From NCBI GenBank assembly GCA_003021235.1, contig PXQR01000116.1, positions 2,504-51,110 of the forward strand: a DNA stretch of 48,607 nucleotides. The letters are read 5' to 3'. Source of the stretch: Halobacteriales archaeon QH_6_64_20. Lineage in GTDB: Archaea; Halobacteriota; Halobacteria; Halobacteriales; Halococcaceae. Below are positions 25,953 to 33,704 of this stretch, piece by piece (positions within the stretch are counted from its first letter, which is position 1; each line of letters begins with the position of its first letter). A program made the position numbers and the translations under genes. The notes below the pieces were generated by a model. The model had not been told where the DNA came from, ran no database searches, and saw only the letters and a program-made list of their open reading frames with translations.

Positions 25953-26921
25953 ATGAACGATGGTCCCCGCCGCGGATTCCTCGGCACCGTCGCTGCGACG
26001 GTGTTCGGTCTCGTGAGTAGCCGCGAGAGACAGCCCCGACGATCGGACACCTTCCGACAGCAGGGCGGCAGTGGTAGTGGTGGTAGTGGCGGCTCCGGGC
26101 CGGTTCCTCGACACGACCACTCCGGTCCCGGGCAGGGCGGATCGACGGTGATCGCCGAGGAGCTGATCCACAACGCACGCGATACGAACTCACACGCGTC
26201 GCGGAACCGTCCCGTTCTCTCGACGGCACCGAAGGACACCTACGTCGACCCGGACAACGGCGACGACTCGAACGACGGGACCCAAAGCGCCCCTCTAGCC
26301 TCGCTACAGGAGGCACTCGGCCGACTGCCGATCGTGATCCAGCACAACCATCACATATACTTAGCCGACGGCACCTACGACGCCGGCAAGCCCGTTTCCG
26401 CCCCGCTGCACGTCGCCGGCGGGAAACACCAGCCGAACCCGATGCGGATCCAGGGCAACCCCGAGGACCCCTCTGCGGTCGTCATCGACAACAACGTCAT
26501 GCTCTCGTCGTTCGGCAACGAGATGGACAACGCTATCTTGCGCGACGTCACCGTTACGGGATCGCTCCAGAACGTCGACTCGCACTTCCAGGTCCAGAAC
26601 GTCCGCTTTACCGGCACCAACACCGAAGACGTCCTCGGCGGCGCGGCGTTCAAGACTCACGATCCCTCGATCACGATGCTCCGGGACTGTTCGTTCAGCG
26701 AGAACTACGACTACGCCGCGGACGTCTCGTTGGGTGCGCGGTTGATGATGGACGACTGTACGGGTTCGGTGAGCCAGTACGCCGTGAACGCCGACAAAGG
26801 ATCGACCGTGATGGACATCGGCGGCAACGACCTCTCAGGAGCGCAGGGTTACGTCAATATCGGGACCGCCTCCTGGTATGTCCCACAGAACGGGCCGATC
26901 CAAACCAGCCAGAGCGGTTAA
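25953..26921 (+). CDS. Tat-exported right-handed beta-helix protein (copy 1)
   Basis: 322 residues. The N-terminus carries a twin-arginine signal (PRRGFLGTVAATVFG), then a Gly/Ser linker and a His-rich GPVPRHDHSGPGQGG segment. The domain starts with YVDPDNGDDSNDGTQSAPLA, the typical entry to a parallel beta-helix of the DUF1565/pectate-lyase-like class, followed by rungs such as AVVIDNNVMLSS, AILRDVTVTGSLQ, FQVQNVRFTGTNTE and ITMLRDCSFSEN. It ends about 20 residues after the last rung, with no anchor. A paralogue with the same signal, the same HDHSGP motif and closely similar rungs lies at 39226-40200 on the other strand. It is likely secreted folded and acts on or binds an external carbohydrate; no catalytic residue can be assigned. 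Confidence 0.87.
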   Translation: MNDGPRRGFLGTVAATVFGLVSSRERQPRRSDTFRQQGGSGSGGSGGSGPVPRHDHSGPGQGGSTVIAEELIHNARDTNSHASRNRPVLSTAPKDTYVDPDNGDDSNDGTQSAPLASLQEALGRLPIVIQHNHHIYLADGTYDAGKPVSAPLHVAGGKHQPNPMRIQGNPEDPSAVVIDNNVMLSSFGNEMDNAILRDVTVTGSLQNVDSHFQVQNVRFTGTNTEDVLGGAAFKTHDPSITMLRDCSFSENYDYAADVSLGARLMMDDCTGSVSQYAVNADKGSTVMDIGGNDLSGAQGYVNIGTASWYVPQNGPIQTSQSG

Positions 26922-27026
26922 CCCCCGCTGATCACCGTTCGCCGTAGTCCCGACCCCACCTCGTCTCCCGAATCGATTATGAGGACGGTCGAGGGAGTCG
27001 ACGCGGAGTGCTTGAGCAACAAAAGA

Positions 27027-27034
27027 GTATATAA
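27027..27034 (+). promoter_or_regulatory. TATA box for the sulfatase-like gene
   Basis: GTATATAA is centred about 31 nt before the GTG at 27061, preceded by an A-rich stretch. The spacing fits a leaderless transcript starting at or beside the GTG and supports that codon as the true start. Confidence 0.55.
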
Positions 27035-27060
27035 CGGGTACCTGAGTAACGGGGCAGTTA

Positions 27061-28074
27061 GTGCCTATCGATTTCCATCAGTGGCTGACCGAATTCCGTG
27101 AGAACTGGCGCGAGTCACCGGCCAGCGCGACGCTCCAGGCCGGGTATTACGCCTACCTCGGCGCGTGGCTCACGCTTACCTCCCACCCACGCTTCCAGCT
27201 CGGGACGAACGTCTACGACCGGGCCGACGAGTGGGATCTGCTGGTCGTCCTCGATGCCTGCCGGGTCGATGCCCTCCGAGCGGTGGCCCCCGAGTACGAC
27301 TTCCTGCCCCGTCCGACGGCGATCGGTTCGATGTGGTCGCTCGGGAGCGCGTCGGCCGAGTGGCTCTGTAAGACCTTCACGACCGATCACCGCGCGGAAA
27401 TCGCCCGGACGGCCTACCTCTCGGCGAACCCCTACGTGACCAAGACGTTCGACGATCGGATCTACGCGCCGCCGAAGGCCGCGCCGTTCGGGAAGCTGGG
27501 GCGAGACCCCGTCGATATCGAGGACTTCGCGCTGTTGCACCCGATATACGAGTCCCACACCTCCGATCGGTACGACGTCGTTCTCCCCGAGGCGGTCACG
27601 AACGCGACGATCGCCGCCGGGCGCAATCCGGATGTCGACGCCGATCGCTACATCGCTCACTACATGCAACCACACAAACCGTACTACGCGGCCGCGCTGG
27701 CGGCCGATCGCGACCTCACCCCGGCGGAGGGAGACCCGTGGTCCCAGCTCCGTTGTGACGCGATCACGACCGCGGAGGTGCGGAGGTCGTACCTCGATAC
27801 GCTTCGACACGCGCTGGATTCGGTCGGGGTGTTGTGTTCCAATATCGACGCCGAGCGAGTAGCTATCACCGCCGACCACGGGGAGATGCTCGGCACGTGG
27901 CGTATCGGGAGCCACCCGACGGGCTGTCCCCATCCGGAGGTAAAACGCGTCCCCTGGGCATCGACCACGGCGACCGACGAGGGGACCTGTGAAGTGCCAC
28001 CGCTCGCTTCGAGAACGGAGCCTCCCGCTGAACGGTCCGTTGACGAACAGCTCGAAGCGCTCGGCTACAGGTAA
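27061..28074 (+). CDS. Sulfatase / alkaline-phosphatase-superfamily protein
   Basis: 337 residues from a GTG start. Superfamily metal-site blocks are present: LLVVLDACRVDALR (first Asp), the GSMWSLGSASAEWL segment where the nucleophile Ser/Thr would lie, HYMQPHKPYY (His), ITADHGEMLG (Asp-His-Gly-Glu) and GSHPTGCPHPEVKRVPW (final His). This set is characteristic of the haloarchaeal sulfatase-like proteins found in polysaccharide clusters. The formylglycine consensus C/S-x-P-x-R of true sulfatases is not seen, so a phosphotransferase role is as likely as sulfatase. No signal peptide, but there is a hydrophobic Tyr/Ala-rich stretch near residues 27-40. Transcribed alone from a clear TATA box. 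Confidence 0.82.
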   Translation: MPIDFHQWLTEFRENWRESPASATLQAGYYAYLGAWLTLTSHPRFQLGTNVYDRADEWDLLVVLDACRVDALRAVAPEYDFLPRPTAIGSMWSLGSASAEWLCKTFTTDHRAEIARTAYLSANPYVTKTFDDRIYAPPKAAPFGKLGRDPVDIEDFALLHPIYESHTSDRYDVVLPEAVTNATIAAGRNPDVDADRYIAHYMQPHKPYYAAALAADRDLTPAEGDPWSQLRCDAITTAEVRRSYLDTLRHALDSVGVLCSNIDAERVAITADHGEMLGTWRIGSHPTGCPHPEVKRVPWASTTATDEGTCEVPPLASRTEPPAERSVDEQLEALGYR

Positions 28075-28493
28075 CCCCAGCCGTCGTCGAGCCCCTCCTG
28101 CCCGTCGCTACTGTTCGACTCCGGTCTCCATACCGGTGTCTCGGTCTCGGCACCGACGCCTCAACCCGGCTCCGATACCGACGTCTCGGCCCGACTTCGA
28201 TACCGGTGTCTCAATCACGGCACTGACGTCGTGAGAGCGTACGCCGCGCGATCGCCGCCGGGTCCCACGAGACACGATTCCGTCGGCAGCGAGGGGAAAT
28301 CCGCGATGACGAGTAAACACCCCCTGATCATCCCAACACGGCCGGCGCGTCCAACGGCCTCGCTTCGGAGCGGGTCGCTTCGGACGTCGCTGTGGACTCT
28401 TCGGTAACGATCGAGCGTCACACGATCGTCGAGCGAGCCGAACCAGTGTCGACTCTCCTAGTCGGGACGACAGGTTGCTGGTTTCGAGCGTGT
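28075..28493. repeat. Intergenic region with degenerate direct repeats
   Basis: Between 28113 and about 28234, three imperfect copies of a 30-45 nt unit built on CGATACCGGTGTCTC and GGCACCGACG occur in a row (cores near 28128, 28169 and 28198). The remainder to 28493 shows no gene. I see no CRISPR-like regular spacing and no protein-coding signal in the repeats. Function unknown. Confidence 0.5.
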
Positions 28494-29449
28494 TCAGGGA
28501 GGGATCGTCACCGTTTCACCCTCGACCTCGTACCGATGTCGCCACTCCTCGGCGATGGCCTCCGTCTCGGGGTCGGGATCGACGTCGGTCGGTACCCCGA
28601 CTCGCTCCCAGTCGTCGAGTCCGTCGTCGTCGAACGTCGCCCTACCGACGGACTCGAACCCGTCGCCGACGGTAACGACGACGGTATCGTCGACTTCGAG
28701 GGGGTCGTCGAGGACGTGTCCGACGTGATCGCCGACGATCAGGTCGATGCTATCGACGCGCTCGGCGACGGTCTTCGCGTCCCCGCGAGCGCGAGGTGTG
28801 ACGCACAGACGATCCGATCGGCGTCGGCCTCGTGGAGCTCCGCGACCGCCTCCCAGGCCGCCGGCACGTTCGGTCGTATGCCGTACTCCTCGGGGAAGCG
28901 CGGCGCTAGCTCACCGGTGTTCCGTGGCGTGAGCCCGAAGAACCCGACAGTGACGTCGCCGACCGATTCGATTGTCCATCGCTCGCTGCCGGCGACGGGG
29001 CCGTCGCCGCCGTCCAGCAGGTTCGCCGACGGCCACTCGAAAGAACTGCCGTCAACCCGCTCTCGGAGCGTCGAGACGCCGTAGTCGAACTCGTGGTTGC
29101 CGATCGCGGCCACGGCCGGATCGAGGTAGTTCAGCGCGTCGATTACGTGTCGTCCTCGAAGGGGTGTTGCGAGCGGTGCCTTGGCGATGTCGTCGCCGGT
29201 GACGACGAACACCGCGTTCGAGTGGTCCTCGCGTAGCTCGTTCACCGTCGTCGCGTACCGCGAGACGCTCGGTTCGTCCCCCCGGCCGAACCGGCCGTGA
29301 AACTGCGTGCCGTGGACGATCGTGAGCGGATCGGTGTCGGCGGCTCGTACGCGGCTGCCCGCTCCGGTGACGAGCGCGGCGCTACCGACGCCCGCTACCG
29401 TCTTCAGTGCGTTTCGCCGTGTTGGACGATCGATCGCTATATCCGGCAC
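28494..29449 (-). pseudogene. Tat-exported 5'-nucleotidase-like metallophosphoesterase with a one-base frameshift
   Basis: From ATG 29449 the product has a Tat signal (TRRNALKTVAGVGSA) and a calcineurin-like domain of the UshA/5'-nucleotidase type: IVHGTQFHG, VVTGDDI, GNHEFDYGVSTL and SHLALAG are the metal-site blocks in order. After SHLALAG the frame breaks and hits a stop at about 28739. One base over, the reading continues with the expected TVAERVDSIDLIVGDHVGHV block and runs to a stop at 28494-28496. The break lies at a four-base G run (28781-28784 on the plus strand as CCCC); one more G would restore a protein of about 318 residues. The final GDHVGH metal site is in the displaced part, so the interrupted product would lack it. 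This could be a real lesion, a phase-variable tract or a homopolymer sequencing error. Confidence 0.8.
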
Positions 29450-29632
29450 GAGGGCTCCCGTACGCTACGGTTTCAGCCGTCATATGGGTCCCGGCGATTC
29501 GTCTGGGAGTTCCGTAGCGGTGACCGACCGCACACGCGAACCGATCCGAAACGCTCACGCTATCGAGGGATTATCGACCGTTCGCCGTGCTCCGATCACT
29601 CGTGACCCGATCGCCAGTGTAGATCCCACAAG

Positions 29633-29640
29633 GTATAAAC
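29633..29640 (+). promoter_or_regulatory. TATA box for DUF7282 copy 2
   Basis: GTATAAAC is centred about 30 nt upstream of ATG 29667. A longer in-frame extension upstream is open but passes through this promoter and lacks the protein's signal peptide context, so 29667 is the start. Confidence 0.55.
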
Positions 29641-29666
29641 CCGTATATTTCGAACCCGTACGAAAG

Positions 29667-30638
29667 ATGGACATTAAATGGACCGTAATCAACACGTTGC
29701 TCGCGCTCGCGGTGATCGGTGCCGGCGGCACGGCGAGTGCGCTCGCGTCGCCGGGTGAGGCGATGGATCGAACGTCGGAGACACCGGTACTAGCACAGGC
29801 CCAAGCCCAGACCGGGAACGGGTCGGCGTCGAACGCCTCGAACGCGACGGCAGGGACGGTCTTCACACCCCAACAGTCCTACGGCGCGACGGTGACCGTC
29901 GACGTCGAGAACCTCTCGGACGGCGGATTCGTCGTGATCCGACGCGAGGAGAACAACAGTTCCCGGATAATCGGCGTTTCGCGCTACCTCGCGCCCGGGA
30001 GCTACGAGGACGTGCAGGTCGAACTGTTCGAAGTCCCGGGTCGGAACTTCTCACAGTCCCGGCTGGAAGGAGACCGGGAGTTGACCGCCTTCTTGCATCG
30101 CGATAGCGACGGCGACCGACAGTTCGATTTCGTCCGGACGGACGAAGCGACGGACGGCGCGTATACCCGGGACGGTGGTCCGGTACGGAACCCGGCCAAC
30201 GTCACGGTGATCGGATCGGCGGCGCTGGCGCGAACGCAACCGACCGCCGACATCAGTTTCACTCCACAGGCGACCGCCGGCACGGCCGTGACGGTCAGGT
30301 CCGCGAACCTCTCGGACGGCGGGTTCATCGTGGTCCACCGCGGCGAGGGAACGAGTGGACAGGTCCTCGGCGTTTCGCGCTATCTCGCGCCCGGAAACTA
30401 CACCGACGTTCGTGTTCCACTGTTCGACGTACCGGGTGAGGAGTTCTCCCGGACCAACCTGGGGCGCGATGAGAACCTGACCGCGGTGCCGTACCTCGAT
30501 ACGAACGACAACAGCCGATACGAGTACGTGGCGACGAATGGGAGCGTTGACGTCCCGTACCTCAGCAACGGTGGCCCGCTCACCGATCCCGCGGCGGTGC
30601 GCATCAACGCCTCCGCAGCCGGCGGTTCGAGGGCATAG
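29667..30638 (+). CDS. Secreted DUF7282-type protein with two tandem domains (copy 2)
   Basis: 323 residues: signal segment (about 5-28), Ser/Asn linker with sequons, two DUF7282-type domains. The signal peptide, linker and first domain are almost the same as in the copy at 1201-2160 (shared blocks IGAGGTASALASPGEA, GNGSASNASNATAGT, PQQSYGATVT). The second domain is more diverged. Both copies have FVRTDEATD-type endings in domain 1. The extracellular location follows from the signal peptide; there is no C-terminal anchor. It sits between a broken phosphoesterase gene (divergent) and the sequon-tailed membrane protein. Function unknown. The start is chosen by the TATA box 30 nt upstream and by homology to copy 1. 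Confidence 0.88.
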   Translation: MDIKWTVINTLLALAVIGAGGTASALASPGEAMDRTSETPVLAQAQAQTGNGSASNASNATAGTVFTPQQSYGATVTVDVENLSDGGFVVIRREENNSSRIIGVSRYLAPGSYEDVQVELFEVPGRNFSQSRLEGDRELTAFLHRDSDGDRQFDFVRTDEATDGAYTRDGGPVRNPANVTVIGSAALARTQPTADISFTPQATAGTAVTVRSANLSDGGFIVVHRGEGTSGQVLGVSRYLAPGNYTDVRVPLFDVPGEEFSRTNLGRDENLTAVPYLDTNDNSRYEYVATNGSVDVPYLSNGGPLTDPAAVRINASAAGGSRA

Positions 30639-31145
30639 CGGTTCGCTTTCGAGGTTCCGGGCGCTCGGCGAGCGCCGCGGAGAGTGCTCGACCCGTTCCG
30701 ACGGATCGGTTACGATCCCTCACAGCGGAATCGACGGCACTGGCGGGACGTTGACGGGGCGACGCGCCGACGACGCCTCCGCTCGGGGGTAATACTCACA
30801 GCGCCGCCGAACTAGAAAGTATAAACGACGCCGAGTGCAAGTAACTGTCAAGATCGATGAACGCGCCGGCCATACCCTTGAGTTCGCTCCGAACGGAGAG
30901 CGTACCGAACGCGCTCACGGGTGTTCACGCGGTCTCCCTCCTCGCTCCGGCCGGCGGTAGCGGCGCTCGCGAATCCCCGGCGGGAGCCGATCGTCGACTG
31001 CCGGTTCGACGGAGCACGGACCTGCCAGTGGGTTCCGACGTCACATCGGCGACGCGAACGGAGTCGACCTCGCTTCCTACCGGATGGGGGCGACGACCGA
31101 CCGACACGCACGGGAGCGTCGTATGAGGGAAACGGACGGAACACG
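30639..31145 (+). other. 507-nt region containing a TATA box and possible long leader or small ORF
   Basis: A TATA element lies at 30817-30826. The nearest ATG at the leaderless distance (30857) opens an 89-codon ORF that ends 19 nt before the start of the next gene. Its product is not acidic and matches nothing I know. So either the downstream membrane-protein gene has a 5' leader of about 300 nt, or a small leader peptide is made. The part before 30800 shows no feature. Confidence 0.35.
30817..30826 (+). promoter_or_regulatory. TATA box upstream of the sequon-tail membrane protein
   Basis: AAGTATAAAC resembles the TATA boxes of the neighbouring genes (GTATAAAC at 29633). It is about 320 nt from the membrane-protein start at 31146 and about 35 nt from an ATG at 30857. 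Confidence 0.4.
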
Positions 31146-33704
31146 ATGAGCCAGGAACCCGAATACGAGGGGCCGGGCCCAGCGACGCAGCGAAGCGGAC
31201 GGAACGGCCCTCCCACCGAAACCGAGAGCAGCCGAAGCCGGCGCGCGAAGGCGGCGCTGACCATCGGGTTCGCCGCGTTGACGGTAGCCGTACTGTCAGC
31301 GTACCTCAAACCGATGACCGGCTACGAGCTGTCAATCTATGCGGCGACGCCGCTCGCCTTCTGGGTCGGGGTCGCCGTTGCCCTTCTCGTGTCGCTCTGG
31401 TACTCGTTCGCTCCCGGCGGTCGCGGGCGGGTGTGGCTCGCTGCGCTCGCGCTGGGCGGCACTGCGGGGGTTGCGATCGCCGGATTACCCCTCATCAGGA
31501 GCTATTTCTTCATCGGGTCGGCCGACGCCCTGACCCATCTCGGCTGGGTGAACGAACTCCTCGCAGGGGTGTTGAACCCCTTCGAGTTCCTCTATCCCGG
31601 CATGCACCTCATCGCGGCGTCGATCAGCACGATCGGCGGCGTGAACCCGCCGCTTGCGCTCCAGTACGCGGTGCTCGCGTTCGTTCCGGTGTATCTGGTG
31701 TTCGTCCCGCTGTGTGTACGGGTCGCGTCCGGCCATCGATGGGCGCTTCCCGCCGGCCTGTTCGCGGCGCTTCTGTTCCTTCCGATCAGCAACATCAGCG
31801 TCTACCTCCAGGCCTACCCGACCACCCAGGCGATCATGCTCGCCCCGCTCGTACTCTTTGCGATGTTCCAGTACGTCATCGCCGGGCGCACGCGAGCCGA
31901 GGACCGTCCCGAAGGCCGAAGCGCCGTCGGTGACGGCGGCGTTGAGGGCGGCGAGCCTCGCCGGTCGCTACGCGTCGCGTTGAGTCGCTTCGGGCCGATC
32001 ACGCCCACCGGCATCCTGCTCGTCGTCGGAGCGACCGGGCTGTTGTTCGTCCACCCCCAACAGGCCGTGAACGTACTCGCCATCTACGTTCTGGTCTCGA
32101 CCGTTCAGTTTTTCTATCGGCGCTATGATGACGATCACCCCGTCGTCGCTCATCGGCCGCTGTACCTCCAGACAGTGCTGTTCGGGCTCGTGTTCACCGC
32201 CTGGATCGTCGGCAAGGAACGCGTCAGCGGGAACGCGGCCAGAACGTTCGAGCTGGCAATCGGGACGTTGCTCGGAACGAACATAACCGGCGACGAGGTT
32301 ACGAGCCGCGGGGACTCGCTGTTGGCAGTCGGGGGTTCCATACCGGAGCTGTTCATCAAGATCTTCGGGGTGAGTACGGTCTTCGCGGGGCTCGCGGGAC
32401 TGTTCATGCTCGCGAGCGCTACCGGTCGCCTGGAGGATAGCTTACCCGACCGCAACGCGATCGGGAAGTACCTCACCGCGGCGTTCGTGCCGCTGATCGG
32501 GCTGTTCGTCGTCTATATCGTATCGAGTCACTCGGTGTTTTACTTCCGGCAGGCCGGGTTCATCATGCTGATCGTCACCCTCATGTCCGGGGTCCTGATC
32601 GCGCGGGGGACGACCGTGCTCTCCCGGTCGATTTCGACGCGGCGTGCGCTTTTGATTATCGGAGTGTGTTTCGCCATTGCGCTGCCGCTCTCGATCGTCA
32701 CGGTGTATAGCTCGCCATATATCTACCAGCCGTCCAGTGGGGTTACCGACAGCTATCTGAGCGGTCACGAGACCGCCTTCGAGAACCGAGCGACCGGCGT
32801 TGAGTACGCCGGGATCCGTGGCGGCCCGCAGCGCGCGGCCGACGGGATCTACGGGAACCAAACAGTGGTGGAGCGCTTCGGCGGGGAGCTAGAGGGCCCG
32901 GAGACGTCGGTCCCGCCCGACGCGCTCCGAAGAGGGCTACCGGGCTATTACAACGAGAGTCATTACGTGTTCGTCACGACCGAGGACTTCCTGCGTGACG
33001 CCGTTCTCTACGATGGCTTCCGGTACTCCGGTGAGGCCTTCGGCGCGTTCGCCAGTACCCCCGGCGTCCACCGCGTCCAGTCGAACGGCGAGATTCGGCT
33101 CTACTTCGTCGCGGCGAACGACTCCACCGTCGCTGCCGGCGACGTAAACGGCACCGGCGCTACGAACGCCACCGCCGGCCCCGGTAACACCACGGAACCC
33201 AACGGTACCGCTGGCAACGCTACTACCGGGACGAACGTCACTGCTAACGCCACTGGCGCCAACGCTACCGGCGCTAACGCTACCGCCACTAACGTCACTA
33301 CTGCTACCGGAGCCGGTACGAACGCCACCAATGCCACTGCAGGCACCGACACCGGCACCAGCACCGGAACCGGTACCGACACTAATATTACCGACATTAC
33401 CAATGCCACCGACACCACCAGCGCCACCAACGCCACTGGTGCCAACACCACCGGCGCTAACGCCACCGACACCACCAACACCACTGCCGGTATCGGCGGT
33501 GCCAACGGTACTACCGGTACCGCTACGGGGACGAACGCCACTATCGCCACCGGTAACACCACTACTGCTACCAACGACACTACCACTAATAGCACCACTA
33601 CTGCTACTAACAGCACCACTGACAACGCCGGCACGAACGCCACCACCAGTACCGCCGCAGGGACGAACGCCACGACCGGCACCGACAACACTACCGGCGC
33701 GTGA
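31146..33704 (+). CDS. Polytopic membrane protein with a sequon-rich C-terminal tail (GT-C-like?)
   Basis: 852 residues from ATG 31146; the frame is open further upstream but that part is Arg-rich and non-coding in character. After a polar N-terminus there are about 12 hydrophobic segments (about residues 35-540). An early loop contains FFIGSADALTHLGWVNELL followed by NPFEFLYPGMHLIAASIST. Acidic residues in the first large loop and this layout recall GT-C glycosyltransferases or glycan polymerases, but the family is not certain. A soluble domain (about 540-650) faces outside. The last ~195 residues are almost only Thr, Ala, Asn and Gly, with about 28 N-x-S/T sequons. The stop overlaps the GTG start of the flippase gene (GTGA), so the two are translationally coupled. 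A glycan-assembly role is inferred from that coupling. Confidence 0.8.
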   Translation: MSQEPEYEGPGPATQRSGRNGPPTETESSRSRRAKAALTIGFAALTVAVLSAYLKPMTGYELSIYAATPLAFWVGVAVALLVSLWYSFAPGGRGRVWLAALALGGTAGVAIAGLPLIRSYFFIGSADALTHLGWVNELLAGVLNPFEFLYPGMHLIAASISTIGGVNPPLALQYAVLAFVPVYLVFVPLCVRVASGHRWALPAGLFAALLFLPISNISVYLQAYPTTQAIMLAPLVLFAMFQYVIAGRTRAEDRPEGRSAVGDGGVEGGEPRRSLRVALSRFGPITPTGILLVVGATGLLFVHPQQAVNVLAIYVLVSTVQFFYRRYDDDHPVVAHRPLYLQTVLFGLVFTAWIVGKERVSGNAARTFELAIGTLLGTNITGDEVTSRGDSLLAVGGSIPELFIKIFGVSTVFAGLAGLFMLASATGRLEDSLPDRNAIGKYLTAAFVPLIGLFVVYIVSSHSVFYFRQAGFIMLIVTLMSGVLIARGTTVLSRSISTRRALLIIGVCFAIALPLSIVTVYSSPYIYQPSSGVTDSYLSGHETAFENRATGVEYAGIRGGPQRAADGIYGNQTVVERFGGELEGPETSVPPDALRRGLPGYYNESHYVFVTTEDFLRDAVLYDGFRYSGEAFGAFASTPGVHRVQSNGEIRLYFVAANDSTVAAGDVNGTGATNATAGPGNTTEPNGTAGNATTGTNVTANATGANATGANATATNVTTATGAGTNATNATAGTDTGTSTGTGTDTNITDITNATDTTSATNATGANTTGANATDTTNTTAGIGGANGTTGTATGTNATIATGNTTTATNDTTTNSTTTATNSTTDNAGTNATTSTAAGTNATTGTDNTTGA
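33112..33700 (+). repeat. Low-complexity Asn-Ala-Thr / Asn-Thr-Thr coding tract
   Basis: The tract is built from AAC, GCC/GCT/GCA, ACC/ACT/ACG and GGC/GGT codons. Synonymous codons vary freely (for instance AACGCTACC, AACGCCACC and AACGCCACT for the same Asn-Ala-Thr), so the repeat is kept at protein level rather than by recent DNA slippage. It gives the sense strand a strong A+C bias. Confidence 0.8.

Noticed and set aside
28113-28234. Repeated units as a CRISPR array
   Set aside because: The copies are imperfect, the spacing is irregular, there are no unique spacers of constant length and no cas genes in the window.
30921-31145. N-terminal extension of the sequon-tail membrane protein
   Set aside because: The frame is open, but the residues are Arg-rich and unlike a haloarchaeal coding region; the sequence becomes protein-like only from ATG 31146.
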